From assembly GCA_011033025.1 (NCBI GenBank), contig WFMF01000027.1:124001-188000 (forward strand): a stretch of DNA of 64,000 nt, given 5' to 3'. Position numbers and translations under genes: made by a program. The stretch is from Beroe forskalii. Its lineage: Eukaryota > Ctenophora > Nuda > Beroida > Beroidae. The notes beneath the pieces are model-generated. The model was not told where the DNA came from. It worked only from the letters and a program-made list of their open reading frames with translations, and searched no databases. Of this stretch, positions 22,593 to 33,299 are shown piece after piece (the first letter of the stretch is position 1; each line of letters begins with the position of its first letter).

Positions 22593-25500
22593 TCAGTACT
22601 TCTTGGTGAGCGTACCCACGTATATCCAGACAGACAGCACATTGTTAGGGTATGGATGGATGTAGACAGTCAGCGCCAACTCCACATTGGCATCCTCAGC
22701 TACGTGCACATTGGTGCTGTACACCGTCTCAATGATGGAGCTGGCATCGGAATACCGCACATTGAGCGGGAAGCCCACCACGTTGTGAGAGTGGAGTATC
22801 TCCGACATGGCACTCATCTGCTCCTCCTCCGAGAGTTGTCCGGTCTCCAGCTTGGGCAGGAGCTGCTTCATCACCACTCGGCAGTGCCGGTTCCACCGCG
22901 TCACATGACGATCTCTCCACTCCATGATCTTATCCATCAGCATCTTCTCCAGGTTACTTTCCAGCGTGGCTATGGCAGCCCTGTCTGTCTCAATGTACTC
23001 CAGACGGGATGTCTGAACTGTAGAGAGTTTGGGGAGGGTTTTACTGAAGAACGGCTTCCAGTTAGTCCTGTTTCTCAGGTTGAAGTCTATCCTTCCTGGG
23101 TCATCGTAAGACTGGATGTTAGCCCACACGTTCTCATGGTTGAAGACCACACTGACACTCAGGAGGGAGTGGTTGTGTTGGGTTTGGAAGGTGTGGTCCC
23201 CTGTGGAGGGGTTCCAGAGGACCACCCCATCCCCCTGCCTGGTCAGCACGTAGCACGTGTTTCCCTCCGGAATACCCACCCCCTGCACCACGTAGGCCTC
23301 GATACCCAGGTACATGAAGTAGTTACAGAGCAAGATGGCGTGCTCCTCCTCATCCCCGGCTAACATCTTCAGGAACATCTCGGAGGGCACCCAGATATCG
23401 CAGTTTCCGGAGAACGCTATCGCGTCCTCGTAGTAAGGGATGAGGGATACGAACTTTGCGATTTTCTTCATGACAGGAAGGGTGGATCTGGCAGCAGCTG
23501 AGTCAGGGATCAGTTCAGATGGAGGGTTCTGAGGGCTGATATACCGCGTGATGAAAACACTCTTCCCGTTCACATCGGTAACCAGATTCTGGGCTGATCT
23601 GTTCGGGAAGTTCTCCCTGTATAGAGCCTCCCAGGCTGCTGTGGCACGAATCAGTCCGATCTCCTCGTTAGATTCAAATATCTCTCTAAGGGGAGGCTGA
23701 GGTGCTAGAGGCGGCTCTACCGTGATGAAAATAGTCAGATAACTGTTCTTGTCTGCAGGGGCTCCTATGTTGAGGGCAGACGTCGGGTCGTGGAGAACGT
23801 GGGGCAGTTGTCCGTGGTCTTTGTTGTAGCCCATGAGGGTGGACGGCACGTTTAGCTTGAACTTACCCTCGATTCTAGAGTTCAGGTATATGGTAGAGAA
23901 GGGGATTTGAAAGCTGCCCAACCACCTTCGTTCCAATCTCTGGTGAATGTTGGTGTCACGAAGACGGTCATCTTCCAAGATATCGATGATGATCTCATCA
24001 AAGACATTGAAGTAGACGATATCTTTAACTTGTCTGAGATTAGTAGCTGAGAACTCATTGTTGATAACGTTGAGAGGTAGGACGAGCTCTTGGTTCCAGC
24101 ATGGGTTAGGACCATCTGCGGCGTGAGTTACTTTGCTCTTCCTCTGGAATGTTACTTCAACAAACGGACGGAGTTGGACGGTAGATCTGATGTTAGAATC
24201 CAGACCAACTCTGGTATCAGACCCTGTCTTACGTCTGATAGGTAGACACTGAGCTTGTGATACGTTGATGAGGAGGTCTACCTTGGTGACTCCCACTGCT
24301 TGGGTCGTTACCTTCTTCCGTTCCTTCCGCTGCGGCCTCAGAGGATGCCTTGGCTCCAGCAGTTTGGCGATGCTGCGTCCCAAAGTACTGATGTCCGGCA
24401 CTTGCTCCTCCACCACCACATCAGATAGCTCCAACATGGGCCGGACGCTCTGCGAACGGGACGTTATCTTCTCCTGGATGCTCTGCAAGAAACGAGATAC
24501 AGCGATCCGGTGGTTCTGGAACACATCGCCCTCCTCTTTCAGGGTTACTTTCTCTTCTTTTTCAGTTTGAACCAGCTCGAAGTGAGTTACTTCAGAGGTG
24601 AACATTGGGACCATTTTCATGGGTTTATACTCGGGCACTCCTTGGTTTCGAAGGGAAAGGAGTTTGAACCGTTTGTCGTTTGCGATCTCCTCACTTGAAG
24701 CGAAGTAGGTTTGCTTTTCAAGATGGTCCAAACGGAAGTACTTAGTATCAGATGGCAGGTCTTTCCGTGTTCTGTTCATGAGATGAAGAAGTGGGGCATT
24801 TCGAGGGTCGTTAGGATCTAATTTCGCATCACTAACCCACTGAATCACTTTCTCCATATCATTGAGACTGCGTGCCCCAATGGCGTGAATGGGGTCCGCT
24901 CTTCCGAAGCTAGCAGCTGCATCTTGACGATTAGGGGCAAGGATTTTACCGGAGCTATCCTTCATCCATGCCGTGGAGCCCATCAACTTACCAGACGTCA
25001 GGAGGATCCTACCCTCCGCAGTCTGAGGAACACCGCTACCCACAGCCGTGGAGTTGGGGATAGTGACCTTCTGATTGCAGCTGAAGTCCAAGGCATCAAC
25101 TCGGGTGTTCCCCGTGTGCCTGTCATTTGGTGGGATTTCCAGGAAGACGTCAGACAACTTTACAGAGACACTCCACAGCTCAAACTTGATGCTCTCCGGC
25201 CAGTGGACAACTTGCAGACAGATATTCTCCCCGAAATTAACAACAAAATCAGACGTTGGATTCGCGGCACCAACTTTGAGAACTTCGTTATTATTGTAAA
25301 ACAACTTACCGTAGTACGTTGACTTCTGGAGCTCCTTCCTTCGCCTCTGCTCCCCAGCCGGACATTCTTCTATCGGAGTTATTGTGACAGTGTGGGTCAG
25401 CTCCAACTTTAGGATAGGGTCACCCGGGATTTTCCGACACCGCGAGGAATTGCTCTGGATCTCGTTGAGCAAACTGTTCAAATTAGGTTTCTCGGGAGCC

Positions 25501-27338
25501 ACAGGTTTGGGGGTGTTAATGTTGTCATCAGAGGGCGTTTCTTCCTCGATTCCTTCAGCAGCAACACCGCCCTCCTCTTCTCCAGTTTCTTCTGGAATCG
25601 CTCCCTTTTTCTTGCCCTTCTTATTTTTCTTCCTTTCCCGAGCCTTGGCTTTCCAATCACTCAACTCAGCCCGGTATATCTTGTTCCTCTCCTCGTAATC
25701 CGATATCACCTCTTCCTTCATCTCTTCAAATGTAGATCTGATCCGGTCCTGCCACTCCCTATCTTCAGCAGAGAAATCTGCTTCTTCCTTGTACACCAAC
25801 ACCTTCGCATTCGTTGATACGAACCCCTGCATCTCACGAAGTTCCTTGATCTCTTTCCAGATAGTCAGAATGCCCTTCAACATCTGCTTGTCCTTCAAAC
25901 TCTCCAAATCACACATCTCTCTTACTTTCCGGATTTCTTCCTGATAATCTTCCAGGTTTGCCACACAATCCTTATTGAAAGGCTTAGTCAGATCCCATGG
26001 CTTGTCTCCCAGGGATGTCTTCAGTTCTTTCACTGCGTCCCTCAGGGAGTCCAGTCTGTCGTCAAGATGGGCCGAAAGTTCGTGTCTCTGACGATCAAGG
26101 TACTGAGTATAAAGATCTTTGAGTTGGGCAACTAGCACGTGCTCCTTGGAGAAGAGAGGATGGTGGGAGAACTGAACTTGAGCGATGTTCACTGCAAGTT
26201 GGTTCACTGTCCGTTCCCCAATTAGCTTCCCAACATTGTCTGTCGAGATACATTTGGCATTTCTCTGCATGGTAGGGTCAACTTCGAAGTTTATCATGGG
26301 ACGGGAAGAGATTTGTTTCAGTGGATCTGGAGCTACTATCATGTTTCCGTCGATACCGAACCACTTCTTGCCTTTCTCCGTTTGAACGAGTCGTTGCTCC
26401 ATCTTGTTCCAGTTGCCATTGTTGATACCCGGGGGTTCCCCAACGTAGATCCCTTCTTCCTCAAGAAAGCAGGGATTGCCTCCATGAAGCGTAACAGTCT
26501 CTGTGGGTCGGGATGAAGGGACAAAGAGCACTCCTGATGCATCCCTATCAGCTAATACAGGCTTACTCAGTACGTACAAACTGTCGTACTGTGCGAAGTT
26601 AGCTTCATCAATTTCGGGATCCGGTGCTATCACGGCTGTTGATGATCCCCGACGGGATGATTGCTTTTGAGATGGTGCTTCGTAGTCCTTAGTGAAGAAT
26701 GAATACTCGTCAACATCCTCAAGAATCTCAGTTTCCTTCTTCATTTTACCCCGCTTGGCGATTGTTTTCCACCGACCTACAGACTCCGAACTGACCTGCT
26801 CACTCCCACCTGACTCGTTGTCCTTCTTTTCTCGCTCATCACTCGGCACCGTGTTGTCTGACGCCACATCAAAACGCGTCTGTAGTTCCCTGTTCCTCAA
26901 ACCTCTCAACTTACGCTGGGGTTCGTTCTGAAGGGCTGTGTCCATGGATTGCTTAGCCCGGTCCTTCAAACGATCTCTGATAGACGCGCTGAGATTAACA
27001 GAGGCTGTTAGGTTGGAGGGTTTTAGAGTAGATTTATCCAAATCTTCTTCTTCGACATTGATGGTAGGGATGCGTGGTATTTCCATATCAGTCGTCAAAT
27101 TCCGCCCCATGCTCTGATCAAGGTCCTGTTTACGCTGTTGCCGTCTCTGCATCATACTACTCATCAACTTGCTGCCCTCCATACTCTTAGACTTAGCAAG
27201 AGATTCCTCCAGAATAGCACTTTCTTGCATGATCGTTTCGTCGATTGATGTGTCAGCTGTGATGTTCAAGTCCCGGCGGCGCTGTCGCATCTGGTCTTTG
27301 AGGGAGACTTGGGGTTCTGAGGCTTTCATTTCAAACAT
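22593..27338 (-). CDS. CC2D2A: CC2D2A, ciliary transition-zone protein
   Basis: Full-length ortholog of CC2D2A, a core protein of the MKS module that builds the ciliary transition zone (mutated in Joubert and Meckel syndromes). The coding region is one uninterrupted frame of 1581 codons from ATG at 27338 to the stop at 22593; vertebrate proteins are about 1620 residues. Readable regions in order: a low-complexity charged N-terminus, the FLEDEGLY-like segment (FLEEEGIYVGEPP), coiled coils, a Lys-rich linker (about residue 600), the first C2 region (about 670-790, VVHWPESIKFELW), the conserved LDPNDPRNAPLLHLM block (about 840), a second C2 domain (about 1018-1180, WLGSFQIPFSTIYL), a transglutaminase-like domain (about 1313-1410, LAGDEEEHAILLCNYF) and the C-terminal VYIHPYPNNVLSVWIYV motif. 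The frame stays open upstream to 27425, but an acceptor-like TCATTCCAG precedes ATG 27338, so a 5' UTR intron is likely and I place the start there. Confidence 0.97.
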   Translation of the reverse strand: MFEMKASEPQVSLKDQMRQRRRDLNITADTSIDETIMQESAILEESLAKSKSMEGSKLMSSMMQRRQQRKQDLDQSMGRNLTTDMEIPRIPTINVEEEDLDKSTLKPSNLTASVNLSASIRDRLKDRAKQSMDTALQNEPQRKLRGLRNRELQTRFDVASDNTVPSDEREKKDNESGGSEQVSSESVGRWKTIAKRGKMKKETEILEDVDEYSFFTKDYEAPSQKQSSRRGSSTAVIAPDPEIDEANFAQYDSLYVLSKPVLADRDASGVLFVPSSRPTETVTLHGGNPCFLEEEGIYVGEPPGINNGNWNKMEQRLVQTEKGKKWFGIDGNMIVAPDPLKQISSRPMINFEVDPTMQRNAKCISTDNVGKLIGERTVNQLAVNIAQVQFSHHPLFSKEHVLVAQLKDLYTQYLDRQRHELSAHLDDRLDSLRDAVKELKTSLGDKPWDLTKPFNKDCVANLEDYQEEIRKVREMCDLESLKDKQMLKGILTIWKEIKELREMQGFVSTNAKVLVYKEEADFSAEDREWQDRIRSTFEEMKEEVISDYEERNKIYRAELSDWKAKARERKKNKKGKKKGAIPEETGEEEGGVAAEGIEEETPSDDNINTPKPVAPEKPNLNSLLNEIQSNSSRCRKIPGDPILKLELTHTVTITPIEECPAGEQRRRKELQKSTYYGKLFYNNNEVLKVGAANPTSDFVVNFGENICLQVVHWPESIKFELWSVSVKLSDVFLEIPPNDRHTGNTRVDALDFSCNQKVTIPNSTAVGSGVPQTAEGRILLTSGKLMGSTAWMKDSSGKILAPNRQDAAASFGRADPIHAIGARSLNDMEKVIQWVSDAKLDPNDPRNAPLLHLMNRTRKDLPSDTKYFRLDHLEKQTYFASSEEIANDKRFKLLSLRNQGVPEYKPMKMVPMFTSEVTHFELVQTEKEEKVTLKEEGDVFQNHRIAVSRFLQSIQEKITSRSQSVRPMLELSDVVVEEQVPDISTLGRSIAKLLEPRHPLRPQRKERKKVTTQAVGVTKVDLLINVSQAQCLPIRRKTGSDTRVGLDSNIRSTVQLRPFVEVTFQRKSKVTHAADGPNPCWNQELVLPLNVINNEFSATNLRQVKDIVYFNVFDEIIIDILEDDRLRDTNIHQRLERRWLGSFQIPFSTIYLNSRIEGKFKLNVPSTLMGYNKDHGQLPHVLHDPTSALNIGAPADKNSYLTIFITVEPPLAPQPPLREIFESNEEIGLIRATAAWEALYRENFPNRSAQNLVTDVNGKSVFITRYISPQNPPSELIPDSAAARSTLPVMKKIAKFVSLIPYYEDAIAFSGNCDIWVPSEMFLKMLAGDEEEHAILLCNYFMYLGIEAYVVQGVGIPEGNTCYVLTRQGDGVVLWNPSTGDHTFQTQHNHSLLSVSVVFNHENVWANIQSYDDPGRIDFNLRNRTNWKPFFSKTLPKLSTVQTSRLEYIETDRAAIATLESNLEKMLMDKIMEWRDRHVTRWNRHCRVVMKQLLPKLETGQLSEEEQMSAMSEILHSHNVVGFPLNVRYSDASSIIETVYSTNVHVAEDANVELALTVYIHPYPNNVLSVWIYVGTLTKKY

Positions 27339-27859
27339 GGCGCCTGGAATGAGATTTGGTAAAGATTGAGTACATAAAATATTGAGAACGGGGCTTAATA
27401 TGGGCGTGTTTGATGAAAAATACATATCTGAAGCCAGACTTGTGAAAATGATATTGAAAAATTTTCATTCGTTTTCTTTTTAATCAAGTGAAATCAATGA
27501 TGCTAAACAATCAGGAAATAAAAAATTAATTGCATCATTTTGAAAATTATGGTTTTATCCAAATCATGATATCATATCATGTACCACTCCAAATTTCATC
27601 AGTCAAAGATTACCTTACAAGTTTTCATACGATCCAAATGATCGAAATTTTGCCAAAATAAGTTCCATCAACCAAAGTTAAAATGGTTCAGTACATTAAG
27701 ATCATAAACTCGTTGCTATCACAAATCAAAGCACACTTATCCAGGTAGCATGATTAAATAGTGCTTTCAAACAGTCGAAAAATAATAAATAAAGTTGATA
27801 AATATTACATCAGTCAGAAGGATCATTTAAAAACAGATAGCCCTGGAATATAAAAGCAA
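27339..27859. other. Intergenic between DNAAF11 and CC2D2A
   Basis: About 520 bp, AT-rich, between two genes on the same strand. It should hold the DNAAF11 3' UTR and the CC2D2A promoter and 5' UTR. No X-box-like sequence better than a weak half site was noticed. Confidence 0.5.
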
Positions 27860-29176
27860 TTAAAACAGTGGAGGGACATCAGGATCATCAACAAAATCTG
27901 CGGAAACAGTTTTCTCTTCGATTGTAGTCCGATGAGACATGATTGGCTTACATTTTGCCGAATCATTGACAATGTTACTGAAATCAATGCCAGAGTCTTT
28001 CTCGGAATCAAACTCCAAATAATTTGATTCATTTTCCTTGGCAAACTTGGAATTTTCATCTCTGAAACTTGACTTATCTGATTTCTTCGGCGGTACAACT
28101 TTTTGACTCATCGTTGGCATCGTTACCAGCAGAACTCCAGTTACCTGAGACCTTTGACATGAGCTACTGTCAGGACTAACTTCCTCATTAAAAGTGAGTT
28201 GGAATGTTCGACCCTCAGCCACGATCTTGACATACATTGGCTGCACATCAACATCAACATTGTGCGTTGATAAGTGTTTCGGTAAAGAGACTTCGAGTTT
28301 GACAGTGTTGGGATCACTTGTGTCATCGAGGGCAAAGGGCCATTTCCCTTGGTTGAGATTCATCCTTTTCCCTTCGCGTTCAAGAACTGTTTCTCTTTTG
28401 GGCACCTTATTCGTTCGAACGTCTTTTCTCTGTTCTTCAACAGCTGCTCTGTCAGCTTCCAATTTCTGATGAACTTCTTTTCGAGTTTCAGGGGTGTACT
28501 CACATGGCGTATTCCAATATTCGTCTCTTTTCTTTTTCTGTTCCTCTTCGGTCAATTCTTCAATAGTGCAGGGCTGGTCCGTTTCTGCTCCGATGTCTGT
28601 GTACCATCTACCACCGGTACCCTCCTTTGTTTTCTGCTGTTGAATGAAATAGTCAGTCTGTTGGGACACAATAGATTCTCTAATGGACTTGAGATTTTGT
28701 GATGCTTCCAATCGCTCAGTGTTTGTTACTTCGGAACCATCAAGGCGCTGTAGTGAAGGCAAAGTTGCAACGACGAATTCCCTGTAGTTATCAAACTTAG
28801 AACAAGGATTTCCTGTCATGTACATTTCTTCAAGGAATATGTTTTTCTTTAGAGATTCGATGGACGTCAGCTCAGCAATGAAGTTAACAGTCAAATCTAA
28901 TTTCTTAAGATTTTCGCACTTCTGTAAGTTCTCAACTTTTTGAATATTATTTAACGCCAGGTTTATATATTCCAGCTGTTTTAGCTTCCCGACATTTTCA
29001 ATTTTATCAATCAAATTGCTCTGAAGATATAATATTTTGAGATCACGGCACCATTTATCTATATTTTCAATCTTCTCGATGTCACTTTGGTGAAGACTTA
29101 TTTCCTCTAATGAAAATATAAGACCTTCATTATGCTCCGCACGCTTCCTTATCAGGTCTTCAGTTATTTTAACCAT
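27860..29176 (-). CDS. DNAAF11: Dynein axonemal assembly factor 11 (LRRC6/TILB)
   Basis: Ortholog of DNAAF11 (LRRC6, Tilb, seahorse), a cytoplasmic factor needed to pre-assemble outer and inner dynein arms. Single exon of 438 codons starting MVKITEDLIRKRAEHNEG, which matches the family N-terminus; 13 further codons upstream are open but not conserved. The product has leucine-rich repeats at about 20-140 (HIDKWCRDLKILYLQ-like start, LEYINLALNNIQKVENL), an LRR cap with REFVVATLP, the family signature GGRWYTDIGAETD at about residue 200, a lysine-rich middle, a CS/p23-like domain at about 300-390 (VDVQPMYVKI, SSCQRSQVTG) and the conserved end DPDVPPLF. The vertebrate protein is 466 residues from many exons, so the lack of introns is notable. 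Confidence 0.97.
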   Translation of the reverse strand: MVKITEDLIRKRAEHNEGLIFSLEEISLHQSDIEKIENIDKWCRDLKILYLQSNLIDKIENVGKLKQLEYINLALNNIQKVENLQKCENLKKLDLTVNFIAELTSIESLKKNIFLEEMYMTGNPCSKFDNYREFVVATLPSLQRLDGSEVTNTERLEASQNLKSIRESIVSQQTDYFIQQQKTKEGTGGRWYTDIGAETDQPCTIEELTEEEQKKKRDEYWNTPCEYTPETRKEVHQKLEADRAAVEEQRKDVRTNKVPKRETVLEREGKRMNLNQGKWPFALDDTSDPNTVKLEVSLPKHLSTHNVDVDVQPMYVKIVAEGRTFQLTFNEEVSPDSSSCQRSQVTGVLLVTMPTMSQKVVPPKKSDKSSFRDENSKFAKENESNYLEFDSEKDSGIDFSNIVNDSAKCKPIMSHRTTIEEKTVSADFVDDPDVPPLF

Positions 29177-29309
29177 TTTGCAGCCAATAAACCTCCTTTT
29201 CAGATAATGAAGCAAAAAAACCTTAGAAATTAATCAAGTGATATTGCAACACAATATACAAGAACAATGCAACGGCTGAAACAGCAATTAAATCGTGTTG
29301 GATGGAGAC

Positions 29310-29323
29310 GTATCCGTAGTAAC
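29310..29323 (+). promoter_or_regulatory. Candidate RFX X-box upstream of DNAAF11
   Basis: GTATCCGTAGTAAC matches the X-box pattern GTNRCC-N2-RGYAAC at all but one conserved position (T for R). It lies about 133 bp upstream of the DNAAF11 start codon, the typical distance. Chance occurrence cannot be excluded. Confidence 0.45.
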
Positions 29324-30198
29324 ATTTATCCAACGCGATAATACGATTATTGAACATCTTGGTTAAATTCATCGCTTATTTGCGCGGCGCGCTTGTCTGG
29401 TAACATCCGATTGCATCACTGAAAATATATATTCGTAAAATATTGGATTTAAAATTTTCACTCTTTTTCTAAAATAAAACGTGTCTTACATTCCACTAGT
29501 GGTGAAGCATTCAAAGCAGACTGATATGTTTGTAAAAAAATAAATATCATGTCAGTATTTCACCTATATTAGCTAAGTGGATTTATTCCGTCCCCAGCGT
29601 GCAATACTCGGAAATTTGAAGGTCGTGCTGCGTTGCAAACGAAAAAGTGGGCACGGCGGCTGCTTGATAGACCAACTGCAACGTGAGAATTCAACACCGC
29701 ACTTGCTGACGCCAGCAGGTAAGACAACGTCAGACAACGTCCTACTATATTTCACACAGGCCAAATCCTTGTCAGACAACCAAATCCTAAGCGCGCCGCG
29801 CGCGCGAACGTAACAATTCCAGTCACAGTAAATGCTAAAATGAAATTGGCATTAAATATTGTTTTCGCGCGCCACGCAACCAGTAGATGAATCCCGAGTT
29901 ACCGGCACTTGTAATTAAAATGTGACAAAATGGAAAGGTGTGTTTTTGGGTCATCTGACCTGTTTTGTTGGTTTCAAACCATCAGATATGATAGTAGGAT
30001 GTTCTTAGACACATGTCTGACACCATGGTGACACAAAAATGAATTTTCAAAAAGTTCCAAATTTGTTCGAAATGACTTTAAAACCGTTTCGTTGGTCACT
30101 AAAAAGTAGTAAAAAGTTGATTTTGTCTGAACATTTTCGATTCTGTCCGGTAATCCCAGACGAAAAAACGGTAAAAGTGCCAAAAGAGTTTTGAATTT

Positions 30199-30515
30199 TG
30201 TTCAATGGATCCATTGGATCCATCATGTCCAATAGACATGTTCAATGGAAGTCCATTGGACATCCAAAGGACATCCATTGATCATGCAAAATTGTCCAAT
30301 GGTGTTCAATGAATCCAATGGATCCATCTGAGTGGATCCAAACATGGTTTGGTAGATGGACATCAGTCAGGTATTTTTGTTCAATGGATCCATTGTGTCC
30401 ATTGGATCCAATGGATCCGTTGCTCACTGTTGCCATTGAATCCAATGGATCCATTTTGTCCATTTGACACAATGGATCCATTGGATCCAATGGATCCAAT
30501 GGTCATGTTCAATAG
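30199..30515. repeat. CAATGGATCCATTG palindromic tandem repeats
   Basis: About 315 bp built from ATTGGATCCAATGG and TTCAATGGATCC units. Each unit is itself palindromic around GGATCC, so the whole tract can fold in many registers. Variants with GTCC replacing GGATCC occur in the middle. Confidence 0.85.
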
Positions 30516-31659
30516 CCATACTACTCTAACCAAGAGCGCTGATCCGGCCACTCATTACCACGAAGGGGTTAGTCAAGACCTGAGGGTCCTTCAAAAGGTC
30601 GTCCTTGGTTCACCAGGGACCGGATGACGAATGGCCAAGGAGTCTCCAAGCGTTACATCGAATCTCAGGACGAGATAAGGCTTCATGAGGAGGTCAGACT
30701 AGTGTCACCAGAGGGCCAGAGAAGTGTTGCAGGGAGTCGACTGAAAGTCACTAGGGGACAGGAAAGGACCAACACGACCCCAGGTGAAGGTCAGCCAGAT
30801 GAAGGTCGGCCAGTTGAGAGCAATTCTGCATTATTGTTTCAATTATGATTCACAAAAATCAGACACAATAATCGCCAGAAAACCAGTTTGTAGTCACTTA
30901 ATCACCAAGCAATGATAAAGGCTTCATCAGTCAGCAAGGCTTGATTATTGATGCTCATTGCTCAGCACATCTTTCACGAGGTCACAAGGTCATCTGCGTG
31001 ACTAAGGGACAGGTAAGTGCCACCAGCTCCTTGCAAGAGTCGACTTGTTGATGAAACGTGTCCTGTGAAGTCATAATTGAGTAATTAACACTGGGAGAAG
31101 TGAGCCTGAAAAGGATGCCGCCAAGGGTCTGTTCAGACTCTGGTTCATGTAGGAGGGTATTCAGCCATAAGATCACGTCAGAATCACCAGTGGGTTACTT
31201 GATCAGCTAAAAGTCAGCAGTGGGCCAGACAAGAAGTACCAGCTGGGTCATGAGATAAGTGTTGCCACCAGTGGTTTAGGTCTTTAGGCAAGATCAGGAG
31301 ACGGCAGTAGGTAAGGTAGGATAAGGAGGCTCAGGTAGGATCAGGAGACGTCAGTCACCAATAGGTTAGGTAGGATCAGTCCAGTTGACCGTCAAGTAGG
31401 AGGCATCAGGAGATCAGGTTAGAGTTAGCAGTGGTCCGATGGGCAGCTGGCTCATGGGGAGTCACCAGTCAGTGAGACATTCCGGCAAGAGGCCGAATTG
31501 TGCCAGGTCATCATCCAATCAGGCAAGAGAGCAATAGGTCCTAGTGGGTCAGGTCAGAGTCACCAGTGAATGAGACAAGTGTTGCAAAGCTGAGTCAGCA
31601 CTCAGCGGGTCAGTCAGGAGTCACAGTCGGGCAGTATCCAAGTTAAGCCCGACCACCAT

Positions 31660-31715
31660 CGCAGAATTCTGCGCGGAATTCCGTGGTAAAATTCCGCACG
31701 GAATTCCACCCGGAA
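31660..31715. repeat. Cluster of GGAATTCCG palindromes
   Basis: Four copies of a GCGGAATTCCG-like palindrome (AGAATTCTGCGCGGAATTCC and neighbours) occur in about 55 bp. Function unknown. Confidence 0.6.
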
Positions 31716-33299
31716 TCATGGTCAGGGGACACGAGGTCGGTGGATGCAAGGTCGGCGACGGAAAACCAGGGTGGACATTAGGTCGGCGAATCCCCACAGG
31801 GTGGACGCGAGGTCTGCAGCCATTTCCGATTTTATTTCTTCATCTTCGTCTTAGCTTCGTAGGAGGACAGGGAGCCTACTGTCTGGGAGAAGAGGTCCTT
31901 GGAAGAAGCTGTAGTGGTGCAGGCGTTGGACTTTATCTCTTGCTTGGCGATGTGATGGAGTTCTCAGCAGGATTAAGGAAGTGGCTGTGGGGAGTGGATT
32001 TGGTGACTGAGGAGTCCAGGTGGAGGTTGAGCTTCCCAGGGCAACCCTTGATGACACAGGTCCAGTAGGAGCGTTATCCACGTCTCTTGTTGAGGGAGTA
32101 GCGGTGGGACTCTTTGACCCCATCACATCAAGCGGTTCAACCACATTACATTAAACGTTTCATCAAGTTCGCTGATCTTGTCAAAGACCCTGTTATGACT
32201 CGTACTGTCTACAACTCGTACCTCTAATCCCTGATTAGGTTGGTGATTATAGCCTCATTACATTGCCTTTGCTTCAAGAATCAGTCATCCCTATCACAGT
32301 TCACGTCACGACTCGTGCTCGGAACCATGATAGCCTAATGAGGCTGGTGTCTGGTGATAACAACCCCATCACATCGAGTGGTTACCGCTCATCAAGTTCT
32401 ATTGTCCCCCTTATCGAGGGTCACATGACGACTCGTACTGAATCCCTTAGACTTTAAACAGTTCTCAAATCGCCAACTCAAAAGCCTAATGAAAAACATA
32501 ACTGATAAACTTCATCAAAGATGACGTGACCAGCAGACATTAAGTGATAAGCGCATGCAAGTACTTTATCCGATATAACTTTGTGAGGTTGCCTTATTAA
32601 ACATTAAAAGGGGCCTTCGAAGAGAAAGAAAAGGTGGGGAGCTTGTCGAACTTCCGGGCGTCGACAGACTGAAGTCCGACAGCCAGAAGTTCGAAAGCGG
32701 GATCAGGTGTCGAACTTCCGGTCGTCAACAGACTGAAGTCCGACAGTCCTAAAGCTCGACAGTGTCTAACTTCTGGGTTGTCGAACTTCTGGGTTGTCGA
32801 ACTTCCGTCCCCCAACCGACATAGACGCCTATAAACGGCTTCACATAAGTTAATAAAAACCCTGATCCTATTCCAATGCTTCTTCAGCTTCCGGCTGTAG
32901 CATGTCTAATGTCTATGGCCAGAATAGGGCCATAACTAGGTCAGTAGGGTGAGACACTGTACCATCAACTGACTTGTTTGGCAGAGCAACTTCATCCATC
33001 ACCATCTGTCATGTTAAGATAAACAACTTTGCCAGGGGACAGGAAAAGGGGAGAGGTGCTCGTTGCCCATAACGTCCAAATCCCCACACCGCTGCATCCA
33101 AGTGCTTGAAACTTTGAAAGCTTGAAGTTGAGTTATAGGAACGGTGTTATTCCTGCATAAATCTTTGTATCCAAATAATAATGCATCCCTCATCTCTACT
33201 ATATACACTATACAGATGAGTAGATGACTGAGTTGCCCACAGGCCAGTGTAAAATAAGAAACCCAGGCCAGTGTAAAATAAGAACCCCCATGGACGGTA

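Noticed and set aside
22656-23363. Plus-strand frame of 235 codons opposite CC2D2A, and similar frames opposite CFAP45
   Set aside because: Antisense shadows of strongly conserved coding sequence on the other strand.
27339-27425. N-terminal extension of CC2D2A starting MYFSSNTP
   Set aside because: An acceptor-like TCATTCCAG lies just before ATG 27338 and the extension has no family resemblance, so it is probably intronic.
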